Below the pieces are notes generated by a model. That model ran no database searches and had not been told where the DNA came from. It saw only the letters and a list, made by a program, of their open reading frames with translations. This document shows, piece after piece, positions 22,301-31,387 of a DNA stretch of 49,661 bases (the first letter of the stretch is position 1; every line of letters starts with the position of its first letter). Both the position numbers and the translations under genes were made by a program. The stretch comes from WRIS01 sp964345475. Lineage in GTDB: Bacteria > Actinomycetota > Coriobacteriia > Coriobacteriales > Eggerthellaceae. The DNA is taken from assembly GCA_964345475.1 (NCBI GenBank), contig CAYFQW010000010.1, positions 1-49,661 of the forward strand, given 5' to 3'.

Positions 22301-23881
22301 ATGAGGCTGAGTTTTCCCCGGATTATGATTACTGTTGCAGATAAAAAGGATGACTGCTCATCAACAGGGCGACTGAATTGTCTCTCTTTAGGCTTCGGAA
22401 TCCATCAAGCCTGGATCTATTGTGCTATGTACGGTGGACCAGCCATATTTCGGGCTAGCAACCTCTCCCTCTCTATAGGAACCCTTGCCGTAAGCCTCCA
22501 TCCAGCAACTTTCGTGTTTTACCTTTCAATCATCTTTTTTGCAGCTACCCTCCTCTTTACCTCTATCACGGATCAGAAATTCCTCACAATTTTTGTCTCT
22601 AAGAAGACTCTCGTTGCCTCGGCGGCATTAATGAGCATAGGGACGCTTGCTATGTTTACCCTAGATTCGGTAGGCTGGGTCGCTGTCATTTTTTCAGGCA
22701 TCACGACAGGCATTGGTTCTGGCCTATTGATAGCCTATTGGGGAACGGCTTTCGCACGCCACAACACGATTACAATCATTATTAACACGGCAGTAGCTAT
22801 TGCAATTGCGGTTGGGATCTATTCTGTAGTCATACATTATGCCCCTTACGGCATTTCAGGGGCGCTTATAACTCTGTTTCCTCTCATCGATCTCATATTT
22901 CTTTGGCAACTAACCCCCATTCCCTACTCAAAGCGGCATACGGTACCTATCTTTAACCCCCTGCCTATCAAAAAACGTCGCTTTGCCGCTCGCTTCGGTG
23001 TCCCTGTCTTCATATTCGGGTTTTCCCTTGGCGCCCTCAGGGCTGTCTCTATGCAAATAGCACTACCTTCACCCGATGTTCCCTCACAGCTCATGGCGTG
23101 GACGGCAGCAAGTCTCGCTACCATCATCATGCTGATAACCATCTTTGCAACGGGGAAGGAGCGCGAATGGGACTTCTTCTTCCGTGCCCTTATTCCCTTT
23201 ATAGCCCTTGCTATTATGATGCTCCCTTTTATACAAAGGGGCGATACCCTCATTGTCAATCTTCTTCTCTTTACGGGGTTCATATGTTTTGAGGCTCTCA
23301 TGTGGATATTCTTCGCAGAGCTGTCGCAAAGATTTCGTATTTCCCCTATTTTTGTTTTTGGACTCGGGCGCGGGTTTCTCGCCTTAGGAGCGCTCGCTGG
23401 CTCTCTCTTCATTTTTGGCGTACCTGGATACTCATTAATGAACCCCTTAGATGGAAAAGGCCTCGATCTTATTTTTCTTGTAGCCATGCTCGTCGCTTAC
23501 GCATTCTTACCTCGCCAGCGCGAGATCGGAGAACTTATTAAACCTTCGGATGCGTTCAATGAAAATCTTCTTGTAAGAATTAACGAGGAAGATCCAGAAA
23601 TTGAGGAGATGGAAGAGGACGAGGAACAGAGAGGTAATAAAACACGTTTCCGCCATCAGTGCGAAATTATCTCCAACCGATACCTTCTTTCGCGCAGGGA
23701 AACAGAAGTCCTGTTTCATCTTGCAAAAGGATACAATGCCGCCTACATCCAAGAAAAACTCTTTATATCAAAATCGACCGCGAAGACTCACATTGGAAAT
23801 ATTTACAAGAAACTTGATATTCATACACAGCAAGAACTTCTCAGAATGATCGATGACGTTAAAAACGAGCCAGAAAGCTAG
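22301..23881 (+). CDS. LuxR-family regulator with polytopic membrane N-terminus
   Basis: A 526-residue protein whose first 410 residues hold about twelve hydrophobic segments, MFS-like in layout but without transporter signature motifs, followed by an acidic linker (EEDPEIEEMEEDEEQ) and a C-terminal LuxR/FixJ DNA-binding domain (about 455-520): LSRRETEVLFHLAKGYNAAYI, then KSTAKTHIGNIYKKLDIHTQ. This architecture is multiplied in Eggerthellaceae, often beside respiratory reductase genes, and is thought to couple a small-molecule or membrane signal to transcription. AAGGTGG precedes the ATG. It lies between the chaperone region and the nine-gene molybdoenzyme cluster, so it could regulate either. 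Confidence 0.88.
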   Translation: MRLSFPRIMITVADKKDDCSSTGRLNCLSLGFGIHQAWIYCAMYGGPAIFRASNLSLSIGTLAVSLHPATFVFYLSIIFFAATLLFTSITDQKFLTIFVSKKTLVASAALMSIGTLAMFTLDSVGWVAVIFSGITTGIGSGLLIAYWGTAFARHNTITIIINTAVAIAIAVGIYSVVIHYAPYGISGALITLFPLIDLIFLWQLTPIPYSKRHTVPIFNPLPIKKRRFAARFGVPVFIFGFSLGALRAVSMQIALPSPDVPSQLMAWTAASLATIIMLITIFATGKEREWDFFFRALIPFIALAIMMLPFIQRGDTLIVNLLLFTGFICFEALMWIFFAELSQRFRISPIFVFGLGRGFLALGALAGSLFIFGVPGYSLMNPLDGKGLDLIFLVAMLVAYAFLPRQREIGELIKPSDAFNENLLVRINEEDPEIEEMEEDEEQRGNKTRFRHQCEIISNRYLLSRRETEVLFHLAKGYNAAYIQEKLFISKSTAKTHIGNIYKKLDIHTQQELLRMIDDVKNEPES

Positions 23882-23895
23882 TCTTCCTAAATCAC

Positions 23896-24036
23896 GTTTC
23901 TTCAAGTCGAGAAAACATTATATCCCTGCCGAAGTTGTTCTCGAAGAAAAGGTCAAGGTAGTTGCATGCTGCAAGACATGCCTCTGGTTTCCCTTTGACT
24001 TTTATCGGGAGGTATACCTTATTCACTTGAAGAAAC
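23896..24036. repeat. 12-bp inverted repeat between convergent genes
   Basis: GTTTCTTCAAGT (23896-23907) and ACTTGAAGAAAC (24025-24036) are exact inverted copies 117 bp apart. The second lies within the last codons of the GNAT gene. The spacing is long for a terminator; it may mark a longer structured 3' region or be chance. Confidence 0.3.
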
Positions 24037-24453
24037 AAACGGAATGGGGCCACACTCTTCACTCATGTCGCAGTATAGGCATTCCGATGCTATCGTTTCG
24101 CCAATACAATCCCAGGAGGCCTCTTCGAACCCTATCTTTCTATAAAATTCTGCGCTATTCCCCCGAGCAACCAACCGCAAGCTTCCGTACAGATTTTCAG
24201 CAAACTCAATCAAGCCTCGGCCAACACCATATCCGCGCCAGGTAGAATATGTAACAACAGGGTTAACATGCCACTTCCCCTCGTCGCATGCGAGTCGTAT
24301 GAACCCGACGATGTCTCCTGCTTCTTCACTGACGGCAACGTACACATGCTCAACGCCTCCGAGCGGGGGCATGCCCTCAAGTGCAGCGTAGGCATCAAGG
24401 GTAGGCGCATCCGCTTCCTCGGCTGGGCGAATAGAAAATAGTTCTGCTACCAA
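24019..24453 (-). CDS. GNAT-family N-acetyltransferase, last gene of the molybdoenzyme cluster
   Basis: A 144-residue acetyltransferase with the CoA-binding motif as WRGYGVGRGLIEFAEN and strands FIRLACDEG and LRLVARGNSAEFYRKIGF. The start is TTG with AGGAG 6-7 bp upstream; the overlapping ATG in the same area opens a frame that stops at once. It begins 17 bp after the stop of the ferredoxin-DUF169 gene, so it is probably co-transcribed with the cluster. The substrate is unknown; in this setting it might acetylate a product or intermediate of the radical SAM branch, but that is a guess from position. Confidence 0.78.
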   Translation of the reverse strand: MVAELFSIRPAEEADAPTLDAYAALEGMPPLGGVEHVYVAVSEEAGDIVGFIRLACDEGKWHVNPVVTYSTWRGYGVGRGLIEFAENLYGSLRLVARGNSAEFYRKIGFEEASWDCIGETIASECLYCDMSEECGPIPFVSSSE

Positions 24454-24470
24454 AACATACTCCTGTTTTC

Positions 24471-25457
24471 CTAATAGGGTGGAAGATAGACTTTATTACG
24501 TGATTGCGGAATAGTCTTTTTGCCCAACTCTTCAAGACCAGTGACTATATCTTCCATGAGAGCAAGGGGAATGCCCATCATCATGAGATCGTCGCCAACA
24601 TCAGAGCTTGCCCGACATCCGTAGCATCCGAACGAAATGTTCACTTTCCCTGTAGTGTACGGCAAAAGGGTCGTTTCAACACACTGGGCATTGTAGCCGC
24701 TTGCATGGAATTCGTGACGATGCCCCGTATAGTAAGAAGTTGCCATACAGAGCCACATTATCTGCTCCGGCTGCGCAATGACAGCCACCACATCAGGCTC
24801 AACCTGTGCTTTAGCTAGAGGAGAGACCACGGTTGCCTCAACACTGCGAGGTTCAAGGCACGGTCTTTCATGGACCATACGCTTCGCAGCCTCAACAGAG
24901 TTTAGCTTGTTGAACAATATATAAAGCTCTCCACTTGCAAGTTTCTCCGGCATAGGGCTCAGTCCGAGAATGGAGGTTCCATCGGGACAAGCGTGCCGAT
25001 TGACGGGCATCATGAATGATTTGCCGCGTCGGGCTCCCATGAGCGATTGGCAGAAGCGAAGCCTTGTTTCCGGCAGCGGCACGTCAGGCAGAGGATCCCC
25101 CGTCTTTATGAGGGAAATCGCGACAGGGTGCCATTTGAGGCCAAGAATGTCATGAAGAGTTTTTTCCCATCTCTCATACGTCGCACGCGCTGAGGGACTT
25201 AAAGGGGCTGCTTTTTCGAGACCGCTCAAATCTTGGTCCTTGGGTGCTATTGACTCAATATATATCGCGTTTTCAGGACACTGGCCCGCACAGGTTTCGC
25301 ATCCCCAGCAAAGCTCAGAATGAACGGCTTGGGGGCCCTTATCCATAACAAACACGTTTACGGGACAAAAAGCCTCGCAAAGCCCGCATTCTGTGCAAAT
25401 CTTCCGATCAATATGAATACGGTAGCTTACCTCTTTTTCTTCCAGGTCTTGTGTCAT
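24471..25457 (-). CDS. Ferredoxin-DUF169 fusion protein
   Basis: A 328-residue protein. Residues 12-70 form a 2[4Fe-4S] ferredoxin (C21xxC24xxC27xxxC31 and C50xxC53xxC56xxxC60, each ending in CP). Residues about 85-325 are a DUF169 domain, with Cys-containing landmarks FCQSLMGARRGK, NRHACPDG and SFGCYGCR. DUF169 proteins are common in anaerobes and have no established reaction. I start it at ATG 25457 (MTQDLEEKE); a longer frame passes through the N gap and is not trustworthy. When the gap is collapsed over the shared ATTTCATCT, the start lies only about 20 bp after the radical SAM stop, with AAGGTGAG between. Confidence 0.8.
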   Translation of the reverse strand: MTQDLEEKEVSYRIHIDRKICTECGLCEAFCPVNVFVMDKGPQAVHSELCWGCETCAGQCPENAIYIESIAPKDQDLSGLEKAAPLSPSARATYERWEKTLHDILGLKWHPVAISLIKTGDPLPDVPLPETRLRFCQSLMGARRGKSFMMPVNRHACPDGTSILGLSPMPEKLASGELYILFNKLNSVEAAKRMVHERPCLEPRSVEATVVSPLAKAQVEPDVVAVIAQPEQIMWLCMATSYYTGHRHEFHASGYNAQCVETTLLPYTTGKVNISFGCYGCRASSDVGDDLMMMGIPLALMEDIVTGLEELGKKTIPQSRNKVYLPPY

Positions 25458-25464
25458 TTCATCT

Positions 25465-25564
25465 NNNNNNNNNNNNNNNNNNNNNNNNNNNNNNNNNNNN
25501 NNNNNNNNNNNNNNNNNNNNNNNNNNNNNNNNNNNNNNNNNNNNNNNNNNNNNNNNNNNNNNNN
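25465..25564. other. Assembly gap (100 N) with a 9-bp shared flank
   Basis: ATTTCATCT occurs on both sides (25456-25464 and 25565-25573). The shared flank is much shorter than at the other two gaps, so some sequence could be missing, but collapsing it gives a sensible gene junction between the radical SAM and ferredoxin-DUF169 genes. Confidence 0.7.
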
Positions 25565-25585
25565 ATTTCATCTCTACTGCTCACC

Positions 25586-26926
25586 TTAAACAAACTTCCC
25601 TTCATACAATTCAGGCTTTCCCCAAGGTGGATATATACGTCTTCCATCTTCTAGGTCGGTCAAATGATACGAGCAGAAGGGTATACTTCTGCCATCAGGT
25701 AAAACAACAACCATACTACACTCACGCAAACGTTGGATGTCCATGGATGCAGCATCCATATAATTCATGATAATGATAGACAAGCCTGAAGAGACGTACA
25801 CTCCTTTACGGGCAAGAATATCCAGGAATATGGATCCCTGGGGGCTCGAGGGGTTAAACTCTGCTTGATATTCTTCAAGAGTAAGCCAATGCGTGGCAGG
25901 GGTAAACTTGACACCCGTTTCGGGATCTTCAGTCTGTACAAGAAACGTACCTGTGCTACATAGGGGATTCGAGCAACCTAAAGGCCACATGTCTGAAGCC
26001 TCTATGAGGCCTTGGCTTTGCTCGGCCAAATAAAAAATTACATCCCCCATGCTCATCGGCATAGCTCGTTGTGCGCTAAACCGTCCCGATGTAAAAGCAG
26101 GCTGTAGTGCCAGACCGGCAATTGTGTCAGCATTATCCAAGCAGAAACGGAGTACGTCACCGAGTTGCTCATCGTTGACACCGGCAATAATAGTCATCGC
26201 CAAAACGCACTGAACCCCTGCTTCTCGGCAGCGCTCAACAACCTTGAGCTTTTCTTTTAAGATATCACGACCGCAGGTTGTTTCATAGACATCCCCTGTC
26301 AGACCGTCAAAGGAAAGGTACACTCCTGTTAACCCTGCCTCTACAAGCTTCTCAAGGTACCCATCCCGCGATGCAATGACAAGGCCATTAGTGTTTATCT
26401 CTATACCCCAAAAGCCCTTCTCCCTACCGAGGGAAATAATATCCGCAAGATCGCCTCGACAGGTTGGCTCTCCGCCCGTTATCTGGACGGCCCCATCTGC
26501 ACCCACAGCAGTGATAATTGCTTCATACATGTCGTCTATCTCTTCAATGCTTGGGTCGCCCTCTCCGTCCTCAGCGCTCATGAAGCATACGGGACAGCGA
26601 AGGTTGCACTTCTGCGTAACCTCTATTTCGAGCAAAGTGGACCGGCGTTCATGACGGCCGCATAAGCCGCAAGAAAAAGGACAGGGCTTATCCGACGAGG
26701 TTACCCCGTCAGGTGTCGTTTTTGGAAAGGAGAGAGACCTCAGCCAGGAGTAATGATTAGCCTCAGGCCAGATACGCGTCGTGAATATGCCGTGCTCTGC
26801 ACACGTTCGCTCCATCCACACTACGCTGTCAGCATCAGCATATACCTTTGCAGGAAGCTCCTTGAGACACATCGGGCAGAGCGCTAGAGTCTCATGGAGC
26901 TGTTTTTGTTCCTTAGATATCGTCAT
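25586..26926 (-). CDS. Radical SAM protein, TrsS/Tes-like
   Basis: A 446-residue radical SAM enzyme. The cluster motif is C107xxxC111xxC114 in QKCNLRCPVCF, followed by ITGGEPTCRGDL and the strand EINTNGL. The N-terminal part carries extra cysteines arranged like a zinc ribbon and a lead-in cluster (CPMC at 17-20, C42, and CPFSCGLC at 82-89). This extended N-terminus before the radical SAM core is typical of the TrsS and tetraether-synthase-like families, which act on lipids, alkyl chains or unknown substrates. No selenocysteine TGA is seen. It sits between the DUF2064 and ferredoxin-DUF169 genes; the ferredoxin could be its reductant. The reaction is unknown. Confidence 0.8.
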   Translation of the reverse strand: MTISKEQKQLHETLALCPMCLKELPAKVYADADSVVWMERTCAEHGIFTTRIWPEANHYSWLRSLSFPKTTPDGVTSSDKPCPFSCGLCGRHERRSTLLEIEVTQKCNLRCPVCFMSAEDGEGDPSIEEIDDMYEAIITAVGADGAVQITGGEPTCRGDLADIISLGREKGFWGIEINTNGLVIASRDGYLEKLVEAGLTGVYLSFDGLTGDVYETTCGRDILKEKLKVVERCREAGVQCVLAMTIIAGVNDEQLGDVLRFCLDNADTIAGLALQPAFTSGRFSAQRAMPMSMGDVIFYLAEQSQGLIEASDMWPLGCSNPLCSTGTFLVQTEDPETGVKFTPATHWLTLEEYQAEFNPSSPQGSIFLDILARKGVYVSSGLSIIIMNYMDAASMDIQRLRECSMVVVLPDGRSIPFCSYHLTDLEDGRRIYPPWGKPELYEGKFV

Positions 26927-26952
26927 AGTGTTTCTATTTCCATTTCAGAATA

Positions 26953-27810
26953 TTATTTGTCTATGTTCTGACGGGGATCGTGGTTAGGATTAGGTGGCGT
27001 TGTAACCCTCAAGCCTAAGAAGTCGATCCAGTCTAAAACACGCCGGGGAACGAACAGGCCTGGCTGCGACTCTGCTGCCTGATCTATCGCACGTATACAT
27101 GATATGGCATGCGCAAGATCGGTTTTCTCATCCACGTCTGAAATGGGAGATAGATAGGCTGCAGGAATATTCTTATCTTGCAGTTTCTCGACATAGGCAT
27201 CAAGGGCAGCCGTTCCATCCAAGTTGTAATACACTCCTTGATGATTGATAGGCGTATCAAAACTATAGCCAACCAGCGAAGTTCCGCACTCCTGACAAGG
27301 CGCTTGTACAAATCCAGGCGTCCCGAGTCCCTGAAAATACTCGAGCCACGCAAAAGCCTGTTGGATGTGGGTTTTCGGAAGAGTTGGAATATCGCCTCCA
27401 ACTGAAACGACGTTTTCATAGCCTAGATCGAATATTTGCTGGAAAGCGTCGTCGAAGTGATCGTCGAAGGTAGCCCCCTTATCGGAAAGATAGTGTATTT
27501 CCATGGGCCAGGGACCAATTTCATCGTACGTATTTTTCATAACTTCAACATTTTCGAGTGGGGTTGTCGAAACGAAGAAATCATAGGTTACAGCCTCGGC
27601 CTGGTCATCGTTTGCGAGCAGTTCCTCATTTTCACGCTGCATCTCTATCAATGCATGCATGCAAAGCTCGCTCACGTCATACAGGCTTCGCTTGAAAAAC
27701 TCTGCTGCCTGCTCCTCTGACAAGAAGCCACCCCGTTCTTTCGTAAGCCTTGTTTTTACGACTCCCGGGATGGGGGGTTTGCTAAAAATCAATAATGCGT
27801 GTTTTTTCAT
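26953..27810 (-). CDS. DUF2064 / TIGR04282-type glycosyltransferase-like protein
   Basis: A 285-residue soluble protein of the DUF2064 family, a GT-A-like nucleotidyl/glycosyl transferase fold. Signatures are ALLIFSKPPIPGVVKTRL at the start, FDDHFDDAF, VSVGGDIPTLPKTHI (in place of the common GSDxP) and CGTSLVGYSFD. The family is best known from arsenosugar-type and radical SAM-associated clusters. Here it directly precedes a radical SAM gene, matching that association, but no arsenic genes are present. GGAGACTCTGGAG lies before the ATG. A 200-bp spacer upstream with inverted repeats suggests that this and the following genes may have separate control. Confidence 0.78.
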   Translation of the reverse strand: MKKHALLIFSKPPIPGVVKTRLTKERGGFLSEEQAAEFFKRSLYDVSELCMHALIEMQRENEELLANDDQAEAVTYDFFVSTTPLENVEVMKNTYDEIGPWPMEIHYLSDKGATFDDHFDDAFQQIFDLGYENVVSVGGDIPTLPKTHIQQAFAWLEYFQGLGTPGFVQAPCQECGTSLVGYSFDTPINHQGVYYNLDGTAALDAYVEKLQDKNIPAAYLSPISDVDEKTDLAHAISCIRAIDQAAESQPGLFVPRRVLDWIDFLGLRVTTPPNPNHDPRQNIDK

Positions 27811-27908
27811 TGCTCCAGAGTCTCCTCTTCCGTTCTAGTATTGTTTTCAAATTTAGTAAATCTTTGTCATCTCTTAAAACTTGTAATACCTTCTATATGC
27901 TTCAAGAC

Positions 27909-27961
27909 GAATCCTATATCCTCCCTCATGTATATTGAGGTTCTTTCTTGGAATAGGATTC
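27909..27961. repeat. Nested inverted repeats in the leader of the DUF2064 gene
   Basis: GAATCCTAT (27909-27917) and ATAGGATTC (27953-27961) are perfect complements 35 bp apart, and inside them CCTCA and TGAGG form a second 5-bp stem. This lies about 100 bp upstream of the DUF2064 start on the minus strand. It could be a leader RNA structure or a spaced operator. Confidence 0.45.
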
Positions 27962-28011
27962 ACGTCCATATATTTCACATCTATAGTCAGCACACAGCGG
28001 GATCTTTTCCC

Positions 28012-30297
28012 CTATGCTTCTTCTTTATCTACTTTTTCAATGTGACAGGATATGGCATTGTATGACCAAGTTCCTATCATTTCTTCCCCTGAGTCAATTG
28101 AGCAGTCGGTCAGGGTATTAACGTTCGACTGCCATATACCTCCAAGCTCTGGGAGCTTAAGCGGCTGCTCAGGATACCACCATCCATAATCAACGCTAAG
28201 CACCCCATCTCGCATTTTTATTATTTTGACCCAAAATAGGGCCTGTCCTTTCTCAGTTTTTACTAAAATCTCATCTCCTGCAACAAGCCCGTAATAGCGT
28301 GCAGTATTTTCGCTCATTTCCGCAAGTGGATGTGGGTATAATTCACGAAATAAGGCGTTGTCGAGGAATACTGAAGCATTGTACGGTTGTTTGCGCGCCC
28401 CCGTTATTAAAGTAAGCTCATCGACAACCGCATCGTGTTTTTCGGAGGGCAGGTCAGGAACGTTTCTTTCTGATGAAACCTCCTCAGCAGCGAGAACAGG
28501 AATCTCTTCTTCTGTCTGAGGCCAAAATCTCGAGGAAGGCATAGGTAGCCGTTGTCCCCCAAGTTCAGGTAGGGTTTCACTTGCAAGCTCTACGAGCCCC
28601 GTTTTCGTTGCAAACCCTCGGGCTTTGCCTGTTGCATCCCTTTGCTCATGCTTCAGGCTCCCAGGCTGCCTCCAATAAAAACCGGACGAAGAAAAGCTAT
28701 CCCAATCGAGTCCGACAGGCTCTAAAGAAGCCCCATAGGCCTCTTCGAGTGTGGCATACGGCCATTCCTCTTCTTGACCGAAGCGCAGGCCGAGTTCCCG
28801 AAAAAAATCATAGTCTGTTTTTCTTTCGTAATAGGGATCTACGGCCGCAGGGCCTCCGTAGGCCATATTGGCAACCCCTCCATGGATTTGCATAACCGGT
28901 CGTTCAATAGCACCGGCAATGGGCAACACATAGTCTGCGATGGCTGCCGTTGGCGTCATACTATATTCAGGCACGACTAAAAGATCGAGAGACATAAGGG
29001 CCTTGTACACTCGATGCGTATCCGCATAGGTAAGCAGCGGATTAGTGGCCTGGACAATCAACGCACGGACAGGATAGGGTTCACCCGTTTCCATAGCGCG
29101 CAATACTAAGTCGGGATGGGCTGAGGTCATATATCGGAGCGGAAGCTCTCTTCCGTGTTTTGTGGTCAGTTTCGCTAGATGATCGTAGCCCGAATAGCAT
29201 TGGAGGGGGGAATATTTTGTGTTGAGGCACAAGTCACGCTGCTCCTGTGACAACCGGTGGCTCATCTCAAGACTGACCTCAGGCTCAAAGTCGCTTGTTT
29301 CAGTAAGGATGCAGGAACCTGGCTTATCGAGATTACCCGTTATAGCACGCAAACAGCATACCGCACGATGCGTAGGTGCAACATCGGGTCCGATCTGGTC
29401 AAGCCCTCTACCTGAAACTAGCACGGATGCACGGGCTTTACCGAATAAAATGGCTGCTTTTTCGATATCCTCAGCCTTCAAACCGCAAATCTGAGCTGCG
29501 CGTTCAGGAGTAAAATCGCAAACATGCGCTTTAAGCTCATCGAATCCATGGCACCATGTTTCAACAAAGTCTTCGTCAACAAGACCCTCCCGTATAATCA
29601 CGTGAATTAAAGAGAGTGCCAGCACGCAATCTGTCCCTGGTTTGATAGGCAGCCACAGCTCTGCAAGCCTGGCTGTCTGGGTATAGCGCGGATCGATAAC
29701 AATAAAGGGAATTCCCTGCTGAGAGAAGGCTCTGAGAGAACGCCAAAATGCCGAATTATCAGATTGTGCAGGGTTTGTTCCCCAAAGAACTATGGCTTCC
29801 GTGATATCTGCACGCATGTCAGCCTCGACCGTCCACCCAAAGCTCAAGACATCCATCCAAATACGTGGGTTCCAGCAAATTTGTCCTATTCCCATATTAT
29901 TAGGTGAACCGATTAGGTTCATAAAGCGGTGCAGGGGCCAAAAGCTAGCATGGGGACCTCCAATAGCGCTGGCAAGTGTTTCTGGGCCATACGCCTTGAT
30001 GAGAGCTTTTAGTTCCTCGGAGATAGACGTGATTGCCTCGTCCCAGGAAATACGCTCCCACTGCCCCCCTCCTCGCTCACCTACGCGCTTGAGGGGATAG
30101 TTTATTCGTGTACCAGCATCAATGAATTCAAGGTTCGTGCGCCACCTTCTACAGCCTCTCACAATGGATTCATCATAAGGATAACGGCTCGGATCGGGTT
30201 CAAGATCTACAACTCGACCATGTTCGACGGTCGCTATAAACGCACACAGATACCCACAAAAATGACAGTTCGTCGGTTTTTTCACCAAATCAGACAT
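28012..30297 (-). CDS. Molybdopterin oxidoreductase with N-terminal [4Fe-4S] (second of cluster)
   Basis: A 761-residue cytoplasmic member of the DMSO-reductase superfamily. The [4Fe-4S] site is C11xxC14xxxC18...C49. The cofactor region includes C141 in QICWNPRIW, a likely Mo/W ligand, and WGTNPAQSD, FIVIDPRYTQTA and IKPGTDCVLALSL. It lacks a Tat signal. The start is ATG 30297 (MSDLVKKPTN), 10 bp after the HdrB-like stop; a longer in-frame opening overlaps that gene and would add 38 residues of implausible sequence. It has no ferredoxin or membrane subunit of its own, so it may share those encoded upstream or be a biosynthetic enzyme in the radical SAM branch. Confidence 0.88.
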   Translation of the reverse strand: MSDLVKKPTNCHFCGYLCAFIATVEHGRVVDLEPDPSRYPYDESIVRGCRRWRTNLEFIDAGTRINYPLKRVGERGGGQWERISWDEAITSISEELKALIKAYGPETLASAIGGPHASFWPLHRFMNLIGSPNNMGIGQICWNPRIWMDVLSFGWTVEADMRADITEAIVLWGTNPAQSDNSAFWRSLRAFSQQGIPFIVIDPRYTQTARLAELWLPIKPGTDCVLALSLIHVIIREGLVDEDFVETWCHGFDELKAHVCDFTPERAAQICGLKAEDIEKAAILFGKARASVLVSGRGLDQIGPDVAPTHRAVCCLRAITGNLDKPGSCILTETSDFEPEVSLEMSHRLSQEQRDLCLNTKYSPLQCYSGYDHLAKLTTKHGRELPLRYMTSAHPDLVLRAMETGEPYPVRALIVQATNPLLTYADTHRVYKALMSLDLLVVPEYSMTPTAAIADYVLPIAGAIERPVMQIHGGVANMAYGGPAAVDPYYERKTDYDFFRELGLRFGQEEEWPYATLEEAYGASLEPVGLDWDSFSSSGFYWRQPGSLKHEQRDATGKARGFATKTGLVELASETLPELGGQRLPMPSSRFWPQTEEEIPVLAAEEVSSERNVPDLPSEKHDAVVDELTLITGARKQPYNASVFLDNALFRELYPHPLAEMSENTARYYGLVAGDEILVKTEKGQALFWVKIIKMRDGVLSVDYGWWYPEQPLKLPELGGIWQSNVNTLTDCSIDSGEEMIGTWSYNAISCHIEKVDKEEA

Positions 30298-30307
30298 TAC
30301 AGATATC

Positions 30308-31342
30308 TTATTCCTTTGTGAGCTTAGTCGCATCTCCCAGGCCTGCAAAAGACCTGTTTCCCCCCTGGTACGGCTCAAATAAAAAACGTGTGCCCACTTG
30401 CTGCCAGGCATCGTCCCAAGAAATCTTCATGTCGAGCAGAAGCTCCAGATAATGAAGTATCGGTATGTGTGAGCCGCCGTTTCCTAGTTGCTGAACGCAA
30501 CTCATACACCCGGCAATCACTGCGTCGGCATCCTTCGCAGCAGCGTTGCTCATTTGTTTTGCAGCCATGGTGTTTGCGCGCTCGCTCAGACCTACGGCAT
30601 GAAGTGGCGAACCACAGCACTTTATACTAAGTTCTGGATTTGTAATCTCTATATGGCTATCTGAAAGCATTTCTCTAATACCCATGCCAAAAGCCCCCTC
30701 ACAAGCCCTGTCGGGGCAGGCATCATGGATATAAACACGGATCTTGCCATCATCGCCGCTTTGGTGCAAGGCATATGGCGCAAGGCTGTTGGGATCTATC
30801 TTCAAGCCCTTGTCCTTTAAATAAGTTGCAAGGGCTACGACTTCGATGTCGCCGATATCGCCATAGGTCTTTACAATCTCCTGCGTAGTCTTTGCACAGT
30901 TAGGGCATCCAGCAATTATCTTTTTTACACCATTGAGGCCGAAGCTTTGTGCAAGATTTTTTTCATGGGTCTTTTTTATTTCTTTTGAGTCTGGTTCATA
31001 TTGAAGGATCTTCCCACAACATAAGTATGTTAAGCCGCATTTTCCTTCGTATGATATTAAAAGCTCGTACATCTTATTAACGATTTCTGGAGCAAAAACA
31101 AGCAACGAGCAGCCTGGAAAAAACAGAGTGCTTGCCCCTTCCACCTTAGTTTCATAAAAGTCTTTTTCTGAGCGGTCCTCCAGAGCGAGCGAATCACTTC
31201 CTTCCTCCGAAGAAGACGACCCCTCCATGTCGGAGTTTGAACTAAAAAACGCGCGGCAAGTCTGATCGTCGTCCTCGATGGAAGGATCTTGTATAACAGG
31301 GCTCTGCCCTGTTAAAAAATCTAAATACACTTTTGCGCTCAT
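30308..31342 (-). CDS. HdrB-like Fe-S protein with two CCG domains
   Basis: A 344-residue protein with two cysteine-rich CCG domains like heterodisulfide reductase HdrB and GlpC/LldE-type subunits, which bind a non-cubane or [4Fe-4S] cluster and pass electrons to disulfides or quinones. The first set is PGCS, YLCCGK and GCPNC; the second is HDACPDRAC, IKCCGSPL and GCMSC. The N-terminal 70 residues are unusual: acidic and Ser-rich (MEGSSSSEEGSDSL). TAGGAG precedes the ATG. A strong hairpin separates it from the NrfD gene. It probably relays electrons between the membrane/ferredoxin module and another partner of this cluster. Confidence 0.85.
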   Translation of the reverse strand: MSAKVYLDFLTGQSPVIQDPSIEDDDQTCRAFFSSNSDMEGSSSSEEGSDSLALEDRSEKDFYETKVEGASTLFFPGCSLLVFAPEIVNKMYELLISYEGKCGLTYLCCGKILQYEPDSKEIKKTHEKNLAQSFGLNGVKKIIAGCPNCAKTTQEIVKTYGDIGDIEVVALATYLKDKGLKIDPNSLAPYALHQSGDDGKIRVYIHDACPDRACEGAFGMGIREMLSDSHIEITNPELSIKCCGSPLHAVGLSERANTMAAKQMSNAAAKDADAVIAGCMSCVQQLGNGGSHIPILHYLELLLDMKISWDDAWQQVGTRFLFEPYQGGNRSFAGLGDATKLTKE

Positions 31343-31356
31343 AGTCTCTCCTAGCT

Positions 31357-31387
31357 AAAGGGGAGGCGCATGATGCGCCACCCCTTT
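31357..31387. repeat. Strong hairpin between the NrfD and HdrB-like genes
   Basis: AAAGGGGAGGCGCA (31357-31370) and TGCGCCACCCCTTT (31374-31387) pair over 13 of 14 positions around a 3-nt loop. On the minus strand TTTAGC follows, so termination is partial at best. It would suit attenuation or mRNA processing that sets a lower level of the downstream genes relative to the A-B-C module. Confidence 0.65.

Noticed and set aside
26953..27810. Arsenosugar biosynthesis because DUF2064 and a radical SAM gene are adjacent
   Set aside because: The radical SAM protein has a TrsS/Tes-like N-terminus rather than ArsS features, and no arsM or nucleoside phosphorylase gene is present in the cluster.
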